64,000 bases of DNA from Domibacillus indicus (GCF_023715895.1 NZ_JAMBOO010000002.1:1-64000), one strand, 5' to 3'; positions 34,604 through 42,656 are shown, counted from the stretch's first letter. A program made the numbers and translations. The notes: generated by a model from the letters alone, not told the origin.

Positions 34604-34774
34604 ATGGAAACAAAGCAGGAAATCGATTTAAGCATCATATATAACATTAGAGAGGTACCCGATAAAGTGAGCGGTCGTTGTGATAATTGTAATAACGCTC
34701 AGTTTAAGAGTTCAATCAAAAATATGATATTTCTTCGTGAGTGCCGAAACTGCGGCATGAAGAAAATAATTTAA
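34604..34774 (+). CDS. METK-family zinc-ribbon protein (intact copy)
   Basis: A 56-residue protein, METKQEIDLSIIYNIREVP, with CDNC near residues 26-29 and CRNC near 47-50: a four-Cys zinc ribbon, followed by a basic GMKKII tail. GAGGTGAGCAAC precedes the ATG. It diverges from the cargo gene at 34321. Three further copies (13300, 31267, 40236) are truncated or mutated. A small zinc ribbon at a divergent promoter could be the cassette's regulator, but no DNA-binding helix is visible. Confidence 0.7.
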   Translation: METKQEIDLSIIYNIREVPDKVSGRCDNCNNAQFKSSIKNMIFLRECRNCGMKKII

Positions 34775-34807
34775 CCCTGCCAGATGACAGGGTTTTATTT
34801 GAGCAAT

Positions 34808-34838
34808 GAAAAAAGCCACCTCTTACCAAGGCGGTTGC
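34808..34838 (-). terminator. Terminator of the Cse60-like gene
   Basis: AAAAAAGCCACCTC / AAGGCGGTTGCT hairpin on the minus strand, after the stop at 34841. Confidence 0.6.
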
Positions 34839-34840
34839 TA

Positions 34841-35065
34841 TTAATTTTCGTTTAAATTTTTATAAATAACTAAAGCAGTGCAATGAATTTTGGATTGTAC
34901 ATCAGTCTCTTTGTGAGTACTAATTGATATAGGAACGATATTGTACTTTATATCAATTAATTGTCCTTCACATAACTGGTGATAAATAAAAAGATTAATA
35001 TGTCTAGTTAGTTCATCGAATTTATTGCTCTCAAAACTTTTTACTGAATAATGTCGTTTATTCAT
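34841..35065 (-). CDS. Cse60-like sporulation protein
   Basis: A 74-residue protein from the ATG at 35065 (AGAGGGGAAA upstream). The pattern VKSFESNKFDELTRHIN ... GQLIDIKYNI ... CTALVIYK is that of Cse60/YvbH-type small proteins: one helix and a beta sheet. Cse60 of Bacillus subtilis is a sigma-E-controlled sporulation protein of unknown mechanism. The region upstream has only a degenerate sigma-H-like sequence. It lies in the cargo slot after the METK gene of cassette 3. Confidence 0.55.
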   Translation of the reverse strand: MNKRHYSVKSFESNKFDELTRHINLFIYHQLCEGQLIDIKYNIVPISISTHKETDVQSKIHCTALVIYKNLNEN

Positions 35066-35309
35066 TTTTCCCCTCTCTTCCCTCATGTTATTTTGGTGAA
35101 AAAAGGATAATACCCTACAAAATCGTTAGTCAAATAATTACTCGGACATCAATGGTTACCTGCATCTATCCTTGTTTTTGTCATTTTAAAATTGTTTTAA
35201 GCTACTGGGGCAGCCTCCTGCTTGCTTTTGTACTTACTGCTATTATCACTTTATTGGAATTAGGAACTTTTTATGTTAGCTAATTAAATAAATGATAACA
35301 CCAGAAGAA

Positions 35310-35498
35310 TTATTTCCTTCTAAGACTGCCTCCCACCCGAGCGTATGTATCTCTTCGCTGTCCCATTAATTCTTCCCATTCCCAGCGTCGGTATTTTTCC
35401 CTTGGCTTTGCAAACGGATCTTTTTCTCTTTTATCCTGGCCAGAAACAGCGGTCAATTGCTTCTTTATATCAGTTGACAAAAGATCTGCTATTTTCAT
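35310..35498 (-). CDS. Small phage protein (62 aa)
   Basis: MKIADLLSTDIKKQLTA at the start and LMGQRRDTYARVGGSLRRK at the end. The C-terminal motif LM...R.TY.R..GG is shared with the broken gene at 41633-41825, and is common in small proteins near late regulators of Bacillus phages. The start ATG has CAAGGTGGTGCTAAT upstream. Unknown function. Confidence 0.55.
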   Translation of the reverse strand: MKIADLLSTDIKKQLTAVSGQDKREKDPFAKPREKYRRWEWEELMGQRRDTYARVGGSLRRK

Positions 35499-35783
35499 GT
35501 TATTAGCACCACCTTGCGCTATTTGCTCTTTCGTTTTGATGGTATATTTTTGTGATCACGCCTCCCAATACACCGAGAGCTGGCTGAGCAGGACACTTCT
35601 TCATCTCGCAGAATCGCTCAAGTACGTCTTGATAAGGGAAAGGCGCTTCTCCCACCGACTGTCGCAGATGCGCCACCCGATAAGAAAATGTTACCTTTAT
35701 TCAAAAAATAAAAAGGTGCCCAAAATGGTGCCTGTTTTGTCCAGGAAATGTCCGGTTTTTGTTCGCCTTTTATCCAAACAGAG

Positions 35784-36109
35784 TTAAATAATTCCGAGGG
35801 CGGCAGCAAGACGATAAATAGCCGAGCGCTTCTCGTCATAGTACTTTCCTTTCTTGAGGCCTAAATTCTCCGCTCAGTAAAATCTAAGCTTCGATTTAGC
35901 GCACGATCAACCTGCCTTACCTTCAATTCATTTAGTTGGTCCTCCTTCCGAACCGGCGGGAAAAGATCAATCACTCCTGCCTCTTCTCTCTCTTTTTTAT
36001 TCTCTATTTGCACTTTTAAAGCTCGATAATTATGAAGCTCCATGATCAGAAGGTTTTGAATTTCTTTTTCATCTATATTTTTAAAAAGTGTTAGTTGCTT
36101 AACCGTCAT
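35784..36109 (-). pseudogene. ArpU-family phage late regulator, frameshifted and shortened
   Basis: From the ATG at 36109 (AAAGGAGAAG upstream) the first 80 residues (TVKQLTLFKNIDEKEIQNLL, YRALKVQIENKKEREEAG, LKVRQVDRALNRSLD) match the start of ArpU-type regulators of phage late genes. After a stop at 35861 another frame gives GLKKGKYYDEKRSAIYRLAAALGII, the typical ArpU ending. The part between, normally 25-30 residues, is missing. It is dead unless the N-terminal half alone has a role. Confidence 0.75.
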
Positions 36110-36314
36110 TTTTCTTCTCCTTTGTCTCTTTTCTACTTGCATACAAAATAAAAAAGGACACCAAACAGCTCACGAATTTTCGCGTCTGTTCAGTACCCTC
36201 AGTTTTTCCGTTAGGCTTTTATTCATGAAGTGCTTCGTAGGTTATGTCTATTGACCCCTTCGAAAAATGGTTTGATTTCTACCTCCTAAACCAGTTCTTC
36301 CACAGTCGTTTCTT

Positions 36315-36686
36315 TTACTCCTTTTTCTCCTCTTCCATTTTGAAATAGCAGGCCCGACATAGATGGGCCCCATTGTCTCCTAAATAATCAAACATCAGCT
36401 GGCTAACATTATTCTTCTTCGCAATACAGGATCTATGTTGACCATCCGAAAAAGTAATATGCCCACAACTATTTTTAAACCCTCTTATTCCTGATGGTTC
36501 GGAAAATTTATATTGTTCTTTCATAATTTCCAATAACTCACGACAATATCCCACTCTTGCTTCATAGTAGTGCGGGTGATTACATGTAGTACTTTCTTTA
36601 AGATACTCTTCGTCACTTAAACCGAATGTACATTTTTCATTCACTAGCTTATGGTAACGTTTCGAACAAATAAAATTTAACTTCAT
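36315..36686 (-). CDS. Cys-rich protein with a DGQHR motif
   Basis: About 123 residues. FSDGQHRSCIAKK resembles the DGxHR motif of ParB/sulfiredoxin-fold nucleoside triphosphatases. Cys pairs at CTF, CNH..., SCGH and CRACYF could bind zinc. The start is ATG at 36686 (or 36701); no clear ribosome site is seen, because the upstream DNA belongs to the small-RNA repeat family (AAGATCGAAACCATTTCT). It could be a cargo gene for DNA or nucleotide metabolism. Unknown. Confidence 0.5.
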   Translation of the reverse strand: MKLNFICSKRYHKLVNEKCTFGLSDEEYLKESTTCNHPHYYEARVGYCRELLEIMKEQYKFSEPSGIRGFKNSCGHITFSDGQHRSCIAKKNNVSQLMFDYLGDNGAHLCRACYFKMEEEKKE

Positions 36687-37023
36687 CAAGATCGAAACCA
36701 TTTCTTGCAGCTGGGCATAACCTATTTGCTTTTTTCATCACTGATCATTTTGAAACATATACTATTTTCGGGAAGAAGGAAGCAGGTTAGCCCTTCCTTC
36801 ATCCTCTACATAATCAACGCACTGACGATTATTCTGTTGGTTTCAAATCCAGTTCCTAAAGATCGAAGCCATTCTGCAGCGAGAGCCCCTCTAGCTATTT
36901 TTTGCATATTTTTCTTTAAATGGGGGAAATGATCATGATCAAGACGTTAGATAGTTCCCCTATTCTTAACGTTCTTGATGGTCCCGTTTTGGCCAATGAG
37001 CCTGGAAAGCTCCTTGGCTTTTT
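36687..37023 (+). repeat. Degenerate small-RNA-type repeats
   Basis: Positions 36687-36735 and 36830-36905 resemble the body and terminator of the small-RNA units (CAAGATCGAAACCATTTCT; CCAGTTCCTAAAGATCG; GCAGCGAGAGCCCCTCTAGCTA) but lack a GTATA/CATAATG promoter. 36915-37250 matches 43080-43430 as a longer segmental repeat (TTAACGTTCTTGATGG, CTCCTTGGCTTTTTT). Confidence 0.5.
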
Positions 37024-37126
37024 TTATAAAATCCATTTTGATGGACCATAATGTTACTGCCAGTTTCACATCTGTTTCTGTCGCTCAACTTTTTACAGTC
37101 AGGTCCCTCATGCCTGGCTATTTTTT
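37024..37126 (+). ncRNA. Putative sporulation small RNA unit 3
   Basis: TTATA (37024), 18 bases, CATAATG (37047), then about 45 bases and the terminator CAGTCAGGT...CCTGGCTA-T6 (37096-37126). One base off in the -35 box. Confidence 0.5.
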
Positions 37127-37314
37127 GTTTTAAATTCACTTCGCGTATATTTTCTTTTCTAATAAAGTACACTTTATCACTGCTTAGCCCAAGCAGGCAC
37201 CTTTTTCAGTCATGCTACCTCTGTACCCGGGTGTACCGGGGCTTTTTGTTTTACGTTGTTTTCTCTAACATGGCGTCCTGAGATGTTCTATAGATTTGCA
37301 TTGTTGATCTTTTT

Positions 37315-37420
37315 GTATAGTTTTTTCAAGTTCGCCAATAATATCACAGTCAGCTATGAACCCACACTCACAGATGACACATTCTTTACTGCAGCCTGGT
37401 GCAAGCCTGGCTGCTTTTTT
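37315..37420 (+). ncRNA. Putative small RNA unit 4 (weak promoter)
   Basis: GTATA (37315), 16 bases, CAATAAT, then a strong terminator GCAGCCTGG / CCTGGCTGC-T6 (37391-37420). The promoter spacing is short, so it is less certain. Confidence 0.35.
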
Positions 37421-37700
37421 ATTCAAATCCCCGTCTCTTCTTCGCTATTTTCAACCGTTCCGAAGTCAGGTCCTTGGCCCGCACAAGAATATGTTCATCT
37501 GTAATACCTTTCTCTATAGACCGAATGTATTGTGCTCTCCTAAGGTTTCTATTTGAATTTATCGTCTTTTGCGTTGTGAGATCCTTATACGCACCATTCC
37601 TCTGCCTCTCACAAATAGGCCGGCCGTTTCGATTCAAACTTAGAAGCACAATAAGCATTCACTTCCGCTCAACTACTGCTCCGCGATATGCCGATTTTTA
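37419..37700 (-). pseudogene. Paralogue remnant of the gene at 45603
   Basis: Minus strand: AYRGAVV near 37690, then KFESKRPAYL and QYIRSIEKGITDEHIL ... LKIAKKRRG align in order with AYRGAVV, KFGSKRPAYV and QYERYLKQGLTEENII ... LQKAKERWG of 45603. Two frame changes and no start codon. Confidence 0.65.
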
Positions 37701-37980
37701 ATCCTTTCGTCAATTCTTCAAACCATTCCTTGTCCTTCGTCATAAGAGCTAGGTCAATGAGTGCTGTTTTATCTTGTATATCGTCCAGTAGTGTGCCAAT
37801 GGGTTTTAAACGATGCTCCCCAAATAGTAACTTCGTTGGCGTTCCCCACATTATTTTGCCTTTTGTGATTCTTCCGACTATCGCTAGCTCAATTTGACTG
37901 TGGCAACAACCGATGCTACTAATATATCCGATGACTGTAAGGTCCCCGATTTTAGCAATTTTCCACTCTCCGATCTCCAA
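37669..37980 (-). CDS. IDEAL-domain protein
   Basis: A 103-residue protein from a TTG at 37980 with GGGGGGAG upstream. The C-terminal DKTALIDLALMTKDKEWFEELTKGL fits the IDEAL domain, a 40-residue helical motif found at the end of Firmicutes proteins such as ComK regulators' partners and phage proteins. The N-terminal 70 residues are beta-rich (KIGDLTVIGYISSIGC). Its stop overlaps the start area of the remnant at 37419, as if both were once one operon. Confidence 0.65.
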   Translation of the reverse strand: MEIGEWKIAKIGDLTVIGYISSIGCCHSQIELAIVGRITKGKIMWGTPTKLLFGEHRLKPIGTLLDDIQDKTALIDLALMTKDKEWFEELTKGLKIGISRSSS

Positions 37981-38563
37981 GGATATCTCCCCCCATTTTT
38001 TTCAATAAGCAAAAATACAAATTAAATTAGGGGGTAAAAAGGCGGTAAATTGATGGATCTACCTACAATACACGCAAATTTCACTACTGTTCCTGTAAAC
38101 AGAAGGCCATCGCTTCTACCTCCACTCCCCCTGTTTATATTTTATTACTGCCGCTTCCTGCCCGATCCCCCCTAGAAGCTTTCTTCGGGTGAGAAATCCC
38201 GGAAAGTTCGATCGTCTCCAATATAATGACCTAATCTCCCTCTGGAAATTGCAAGGCCGCCACCCCTTTTATTGAATTTTCACAGTCTGCATCCTTGTTA
38301 CATATAACTAAAACAAACAGGGCTCTTTCTCCCTCCTATTTAGAAGCTTTCTTTTTATGAATTTCGAGCAACTACCTTGACCTAGGATAGTTGCTTTTTC
38401 AGATCAATAATTGGGACGAACTGTTGAGAAAACATTAATTTGTTATAGCTCCCTTCTAAGCCCACGTAAATGGTAAACTCAAAATAAGTATTGTACATTT
38501 ATAAAATGGTATAGAAGGAGTCACCAGCAAAAATGCGTAAACGTTCTTTTAATAAAATATCTG
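37981..38563. other. Non-coding region with the dispersed repeat
   Basis: Positions 38145-38285 match 16005-16130. A 16-codon ORF with a good AGAAGGAG site starts at 38532 (MRKRSFNKISVILLLV) but runs into the terS fragment, so it looks truncated. A hairpin lies at about 38340-38395. No complete gene. Confidence 0.45.
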
Positions 38564-38758
38564 TTATATTACTGCTTGTTTAATAGTTGCAACCTTTTCA
38601 CTTTTGATTGCATCCTTTTTCGTCGGATCCCTCGACCATCCCTCACGACTTTTTCGGCTTTTTAAAGTACCGAGTTTTATATCATGCTTCTCCGCTAGCG
38701 CAGTAAGCGTGATCTTGGTTGTTTCCCATTCCGACCTGATAGTATCCCATTTCGCCAC
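38564..38758 (-). pseudogene. terS N-terminal fragment (extra copy)
   Basis: AKWDTIRSEWETTKITLTALA, EKHDIKLGTLKSRKSREGW: the best-preserved terS N-terminus, including the GTLKSRKSREGW linker, cut off at residue 64. GGAGGTGGTGGTGATATG lies upstream. Confidence 0.8.
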
Positions 38759-38795
38759 TTCATATCACCACCACCTCCGAGATTGTTTTTAAGAA

Positions 38796-38824
38796 AAGAA
38801 AAAAGCATCTCAAATGAGATGCAA
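38796..38824 (-). terminator. Cassette terminator
   Basis: AAAAAAGCATCTCA / TGAGATGC hairpin on the minus strand, between cargo and terS fragment. Confidence 0.75.
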
Positions 38825-38827
38825 AAC

Positions 38828-39247
38828 TTATTGTAAATATTTATAAATATCCAAAATTATTTCTTGCAGTTTAAAATTATGATTAACGCTATCTAATTTA
38901 CTATCTAAAAAATAAGTATCGCCATTATCAAAATGAAGAGTTATGGATGAAGAATGTCTATCTTTGTGTAATAACTCAACTCTTGAAACAGTATTTAAAG
39001 TCCTATCCATTATAGAAACATATCCACCTTCCAAGAAACTAATGATTCTTATCTTTTCTTTTTCAAATAAGAAAATCTGTGCTTCATTAAAAGACTTGTC
39101 TTTAAAAAGATAATTCTTAGGATAAAAATGCAATATCTTAGACTCATCGACAATATCATTTAACGAATAGTACTGATCTTCAATATCAGAGTTGTAAAAG
39201 CCTAATCTTTTCATGCCCTCCAAAAACTCACTATAAATAATATCCAT
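38828..39247 (-). CDS. Relic cargo protein (139 aa)
   Basis: From the ATG at 39247 (AAGGGAGGTTACC upstream). An N-terminal helical part (MDIIYSEFLEGMKRLGFYN) is followed by repeated beta strands (IFLFEKEKIRIISFLEGG, SITLHFDNGDTYFLDSK), a PH-like or YopX-like layout. The architecture is close to small Bacilli phage proteins of unknown role (possibly DUF3908), which I could not verify. Low GC. Sigma-H-type promoter at 39274-39300. Confidence 0.6.
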   Translation of the reverse strand: MDIIYSEFLEGMKRLGFYNSDIEDQYYSLNDIVDESKILHFYPKNYLFKDKSFNEAQIFLFEKEKIRIISFLEGGYVSIMDRTLNTVSRVELLHKDRHSSSITLHFDNGDTYFLDSKLDSVNHNFKLQEIILDIYKYLQ

Positions 39248-39273
39248 AATGGTAACCTCCCTTCGCTTACTCA

Positions 39274-39300
39274 TTTCAACAAAAGGAGATATTTTCCTTC
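39274..39300 (-). promoter_or_regulatory. Sigma-H-type promoter of the cargo gene at 38828
   Basis: Minus strand: GAAGGAAAA, 11 bases, GTTGAAA. One mismatch, in the last -10 position. Confidence 0.65.
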
Positions 39301-39368
39301 CTCTGCTCCTTACGCTAATCGCTTTGTGTATTTGGGCATAAAAAATAGCACCCTTGGAGGATGCCTAT

Positions 39369-40127
39369 TTATATGACTCGACTTACTATGAAACGCCAGT
39401 CATTATCCACTTGGAAGAAATCACCTCGCATGAATTCTTTCAACTCAAAATAAACTGTCATGTTTCTTATAACACTTATTGTAAAATCTAAAATATATTT
39501 TCTGATACGAATATCTAGCGCTTCATTATATTCGAATTTACTGTAACTAAATGTCTCATTATCTTTAGCCACTCCATAAGAGTGTCTAGTCTGCGGGTTA
39601 TAATGAACATAGCCGCTTAACATTGTATACACTTCCGCGTATAGTTCAAATTGATGTATTTTTTTAGATAAATCCTTTATGCTTTCGAGATGCTGAACTC
39701 TATTTCTTTTAGGCTTACCTTCAAAGAAAGACTGAATATACTCATCATAATCATCTATTTCTTTCGGCGACTCTTCTTTCAGTTCATTCAGGGTTCTCCC
39801 AAGTCTCCATTGTTGGTACGCAAGATGGTCCTTATACTCTTGCTCCAATCTATCCCCATCGCTCTTATTTAGCCTAATATAATTACTATGAAGATATGAT
39901 TCCAATATTATTCTTAATTGCGGCAACACTTCAATATAATTATTTGGTATATCCGAATTCAGTATAACGTTACTTGTTTGAAAAGCTCTTTTGGTTTTCG
40001 AATAAAGATCGTACATTATCCCGTTCAACCATCCTTCTGATGAACGGAATCCCTCTTGTTTCTCCATACTTTCAAATAGATCAGTAATTCTATCATTAAA
40101 CGAAATTAACCCATCGACATTGCTCAC
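39369..40127 (-). CDS. Relic cargo protein, DUF5677-like / possible HEPN-type
   Basis: About 252 residues, all-helical. The start is GTG at 40127, eight bases from GAGGGGAG; the ATG at 40184 is upstream of the promoter. LPQLRIILESYLHSNYIRLNK and the later SGYVHYNP fit the helical DUF5677 group, which I recall only loosely. RNRVQH (about residues 152-157) fits the R-(N/D/H)-x3-H motif of HEPN ribonucleases, typical of toxins and abortive-infection effectors, but one short motif is weak evidence. Very low GC; upstream of the cargo at 38828, with its own terminator near 39338-39365. Confidence 0.55.
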   Translation of the reverse strand: MSNVDGLISFNDRITDLFESMEKQEGFRSSEGWLNGIMYDLYSKTKRAFQTSNVILNSDIPNNYIEVLPQLRIILESYLHSNYIRLNKSDGDRLEQEYKDHLAYQQWRLGRTLNELKEESPKEIDDYDEYIQSFFEGKPKRNRVQHLESIKDLSKKIHQFELYAEVYTMLSGYVHYNPQTRHSYGVAKDNETFSYSKFEYNEALDIRIRKYILDFTISVIRNMTVYFELKEFMRGDFFQVDNDWRFIVSRVI

Positions 40128-40150
40128 CTTATCACTCCCCTCTAAAAACC

Positions 40151-40177
40151 CTTCGATAAGAACCTCTATTTTCCTGC
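40151..40177 (-). promoter_or_regulatory. Sigma-H-type promoter of the cargo gene at 39369
   Basis: Minus strand: GCAGGAAAA, 11 bases, ATCGAAG. One mismatch. The predicted RNA start is only a few bases before the ribosome site. Confidence 0.65.
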
Positions 40178-40235
40178 CCTTCACTCGACATGAAATCTGT
40201 TATCATGTTTAAGTGATTCAAAAGGAGTGTGCAGC

Positions 40236-40406
40236 ATGGAAACAAATCAAGAAATCGATTTAAGCATCACCTATAACATCCGTGAATTCCCAGACATTAA
40301 AAGTGGCCGTTGTAATAACTGCGGTAATGCTCATTTTAAGAGCTCCATTAAAAACATGGCCTTTCTTCATGAGTGCCGGAGCTATGGTATGAAGAAAATA
40401 ATATAA
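40236..40406 (+). CDS. METK-family zinc-ribbon protein with a lost Cys
   Basis: A 56-residue full-length copy, 79% identical to that at 34604. The first pair is intact (CNNC), but the second reads CRSY instead of CRNC: the fourth zinc ligand is now Tyr50. Zinc binding is probably lost or weak. AAAAGGAGTGTGCAGC precedes the ATG. Confidence 0.65.
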   Translation: METNQEIDLSITYNIREFPDIKSGRCNNCGNAHFKSSIKNMAFLHECRSYGMKKII

Positions 40407-40477
40407 CCCCGCCAACTGGCAGAGTTTATTTTTTCTTTCTCATATATACGGTATTTGTACGACAACGCAAAGGGATT

Positions 40478-41020
40478 TTATCCTCTAATCTGCCTTTTGA
40501 AAAAGTCTAGGTTTTTATCGAAATGTTTTTGATTGAAATGAACAATTATAAACATAACAATGTTGGCGATTAAAATAATAATACAAGGGGTATTAACAAC
40601 ATCGGAATAAAACAAAGCTAAAGAAGCTACAGTAATTATCGATAAAGCATGACTAGTTTTAAGAGCTCTTAATTCATGCACTCTTGATAAAAGATGTCTA
40701 TAACGCTCTCTTATTTTCTCACCTTTGTCTTCGGAATCAAAGATAATCCTGTCTAATTCATACTCTTCTTTAAAAAATTTGCTTTTATTTGGTGTCCATA
40801 TAATGAAACCAAAAAACATACTCACCTGATGAATTAAGTATCCGACTGGTACCCCTAAACCAGCCAAAATAGCTCCTAAACCTATTAATGATAGGCCTTC
40901 TTTTCCTTTAAGATCCGATATATAATTAGGATTGTCAGAAAACACATAAAATATAATCGTCATTAAATAAACCCATCCTGGAATTCCCCCTCGGATCAAA
41001 TGTTTCGTGTCAAAGTTCAT
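40478..41020 (-). CDS. Relic cargo membrane protein (180 aa)
   Basis: Spans at about residues 15-29, 43-63 and a C-terminal pair (about 122-160), with a charged helical loop between (KFFKEEYELDRIIFDSEDKGEKIRER, shown in part). AGAGGAAG precedes the ATG. A sigma-H-type promoter with no mismatch lies upstream. Membrane cargo of this type in prophages is often a superinfection-exclusion or abortive-infection factor, but nothing here proves it. Confidence 0.6.
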   Translation of the reverse strand: MNFDTKHLIRGGIPGWVYLMTIIFYVFSDNPNYISDLKGKEGLSLIGLGAILAGLGVPVGYLIHQVSMFFGFIIWTPNKSKFFKEEYELDRIIFDSEDKGEKIRERYRHLLSRVHELRALKTSHALSIITVASLALFYSDVVNTPCIIILIANIVMFIIVHFNQKHFDKNLDFFKRQIRG

Positions 41021-41051
41021 CCTATTATACTTCCTCTCTTTATGTATTTAT

Positions 41052-41078
41052 ATTCTATTAAAAGAATATTATTCCTTC
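41052..41078 (-). promoter_or_regulatory. Sigma-H-type promoter of the cargo gene at 40478 (perfect match)
   Basis: Minus strand: GAAGGAATA, 11 bases, ATAGAAT; all consensus positions met. Confidence 0.75.
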
Positions 41079-41110
41079 TTGATAGCTTGATAGAATAGAA
41101 AAAGCCTTTC

Positions 41111-41602
41111 TCATGAAACAAGAAAAAGGCTGCCGTTTTTGCGTTCTTTAATTTTCCGTTCGGCTCTCTCAAGATACGTTTGGACAGATGATTTAGTAAG
41201 GCCCAGCAACTCCGCAGTGTACTCATAGGTCAATCCTTCTGCTTTTACTAAGGTAAATACATCTCTTTCCCTTACTGTTAAATCAGCCAATACATCATCC
41301 AGCAGCCATTGTTCATGCGCTGTGAGTTTTCTCTCTTCACTTACCGCGCGGTTTGGTACAACTGCTTCTATCAGTTTTGGATCCAATGTATAAGCTCCTG
41401 TCCGATCAGCTCCACGCCTTGCATCTGGATTCCGGCCGGACCCCATCCACTGAATCGCAAACTCCATTTCGCTTATCATGCTATTAATGAGCGTCTTATC
41501 CTGGATATCCTGCTCCGACAATTCCGTTTTCGCTTCGATGGCTGTCTTCATTTCCTTCAGCGCTCTTAGTGATTGTTTGTATTCGTAAATAAGTATCTGC
41601 AT
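41111..41602 (-). CDS. Sigma-70 region-4-like phage protein (YqaQ/Xpf type)
   Basis: A 163-residue protein. The C-terminal part, LADLTVRERDVFTLVKAEGLTYEYTAELLGLTKSSVQTYLERAERKI (shown in two ideas: conserved LT.RERDVF and helix-turn-helix KSSVQTYLERA), is a sigma region-4 HTH. The N-terminal half is helical. Similar proteins act as late-gene activators or sigma-like factors just before terS in skin/PBSX-type prophages. The gene is intact, so it might still recognise promoters. GGAGAACGAAT precedes the ATG. Confidence 0.7.
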   Translation of the reverse strand: MQILIYEYKQSLRALKEMKTAIEAKTELSEQDIQDKTLINSMISEMEFAIQWMGSGRNPDARRGADRTGAYTLDPKLIEAVVPNRAVSEERKLTAHEQWLLDDVLADLTVRERDVFTLVKAEGLTYEYTAELLGLTKSSVQTYLERAERKIKERKNGSLFLVS

Positions 41603-41632
41603 ATTCGTTCTCCTTTGTTTTTTTACTTATAA

Positions 41633-41825
41633 GCTCCGCCACGTCCGCGGCGAAGTGTTTTCATATCCATGTTCATCAAGTAGCGTAAATCTCTATCGGA
41701 TAGCTTTTTTTCTTTTTAGCGGGCTGTTTCTTCTTTGGCTTGCACTTGTTTTGGTTCTTTTTCTTTGGCGCCGGCATCGGATTCACTTTCTTCCACTGCT
41801 GCAGCTGCTCTTTCATTGTTTTCAT
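41633..41825 (-). pseudogene. Small basic phage protein, frameshifted
   Basis: From the ATG at 41825 (AAAAGGAGCGGTGGAG upstream) reads MKTMKEQLQQWKKVNPMP and a Lys/Pro-rich run, then changes frame near 41700 into KLSDRDLRYLMNMDMKTLRRG and ends GGAYK. In related phages this is one protein. A homologous ending is at 35310. Confidence 0.55.
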
Positions 41826-41953
41826 CTCCACCGCTCCTTTTCAGTAAATAAAAAAGGACACCAAATAGACGCCACATGTGCGTTTATTCAGTGCCCTTGG
41901 GGTTTCCAATAAGCATATTCATTTAGCTAAATCACAATTTCGAATACCTTTAT

Positions 41954-42136
41954 TTACCGCTTGTTTTTAATATCACCCAGCGATAATATAAGTAGGTCAG
42001 TTGCTTCAAGAAATGTTAATTTAATTTTTTCAAGTTTAAATATTTTGTTACGAAGAGACAGTCCGTTGTCTCTTCTTTTTTTGCGTGTAATTACGGATAA
42101 CGTTTCATGAACTGGCGCATACTTATAATGATTCAT
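41954..42136 (-). CDS. Small basic phage-type protein (60 aa)
   Basis: Begins MNHYKYAPVHETLSV, basic middle, ends FLEATDLLILSLGDIKNKR. No strong ribosome site; may be a 5'-truncated remnant. The ending resembles the fragment at 33887. Confidence 0.4.
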   Translation of the reverse strand: MNHYKYAPVHETLSVITRKKRRDNGLSLRNKIFKLEKIKLTFLEATDLLILSLGDIKNKR

Positions 42137-42307
42137 TCTTATCCGGCTACATAAGAAGGATCATTTTGTCTACAGTCGGGCTCCTGCCCGGCTTTTTTGT
42201 GTATCGAGCGCTAAATGAAGACATATATTGATGATGAGAGAAGGAAGTAGGTTAGCCCTTCCTTCTTCTTTGTGTAAGTGAATATAAGGTGGAACTATCT
42301 CTTTTTT

Positions 42308-42490
42308 TCAAAACCGTATATCTGTTTCCAATTTAGCGTGACAAGGCTTGTTACCCTGCCAACTGATAATTTGCTTACCGTGACCGCTATCAGGCTTAGC
42401 TACCTCCTGCAACTTTCCGTCTTTCACCACATATACTGCATTTTTCATTAAATTTATTTCGGCCGTCATTTTTTCATAATTTATTTTCAT
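42308..42490 (-). CDS. DUF3954-like phage protein
   Basis: A 60-residue protein: MKINYEKMTAEINLMKNAVY, VVKDGKLQEVAKPDSGHGK and a QIISWQGNKP end. I recall this pattern as DUF3954, a small beta-rich protein near phage replication genes. No good ribosome site; the ATG follows GGGCTTCTACAAC. Confidence 0.55.
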   Translation of the reverse strand: MKINYEKMTAEINLMKNAVYVVKDGKLQEVAKPDSGHGKQIISWQGNKPCHAKLETDIRF

Positions 42491-42591
42491 GTTGTAGAAG
42501 CCCCCAGTCTGTTAAAATAAGATTGTGAGTAATAGTTTAAAAGCTGGGGACTTATTCTCGGCTTTTTGTTAGATTTTCTGCCAAACAGTTG

Positions 42592-42620
42592 TTTCTTTTT
42601 CGTGAAAATTATCCTATAAT
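42592..42620 (+). promoter_or_regulatory. Promoter of the second Spo0E-like gene
   Basis: TTTCTT, 17 bases, TATAAT; same as at 6300-6328 together with ACAGTTGTTTC / ACAACTGTTTC flanks. Confidence 0.6.
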
Positions 42621-42656
42621 TTAACTAGGTTCTATTTTGAATTTAGGAGGATTTAC

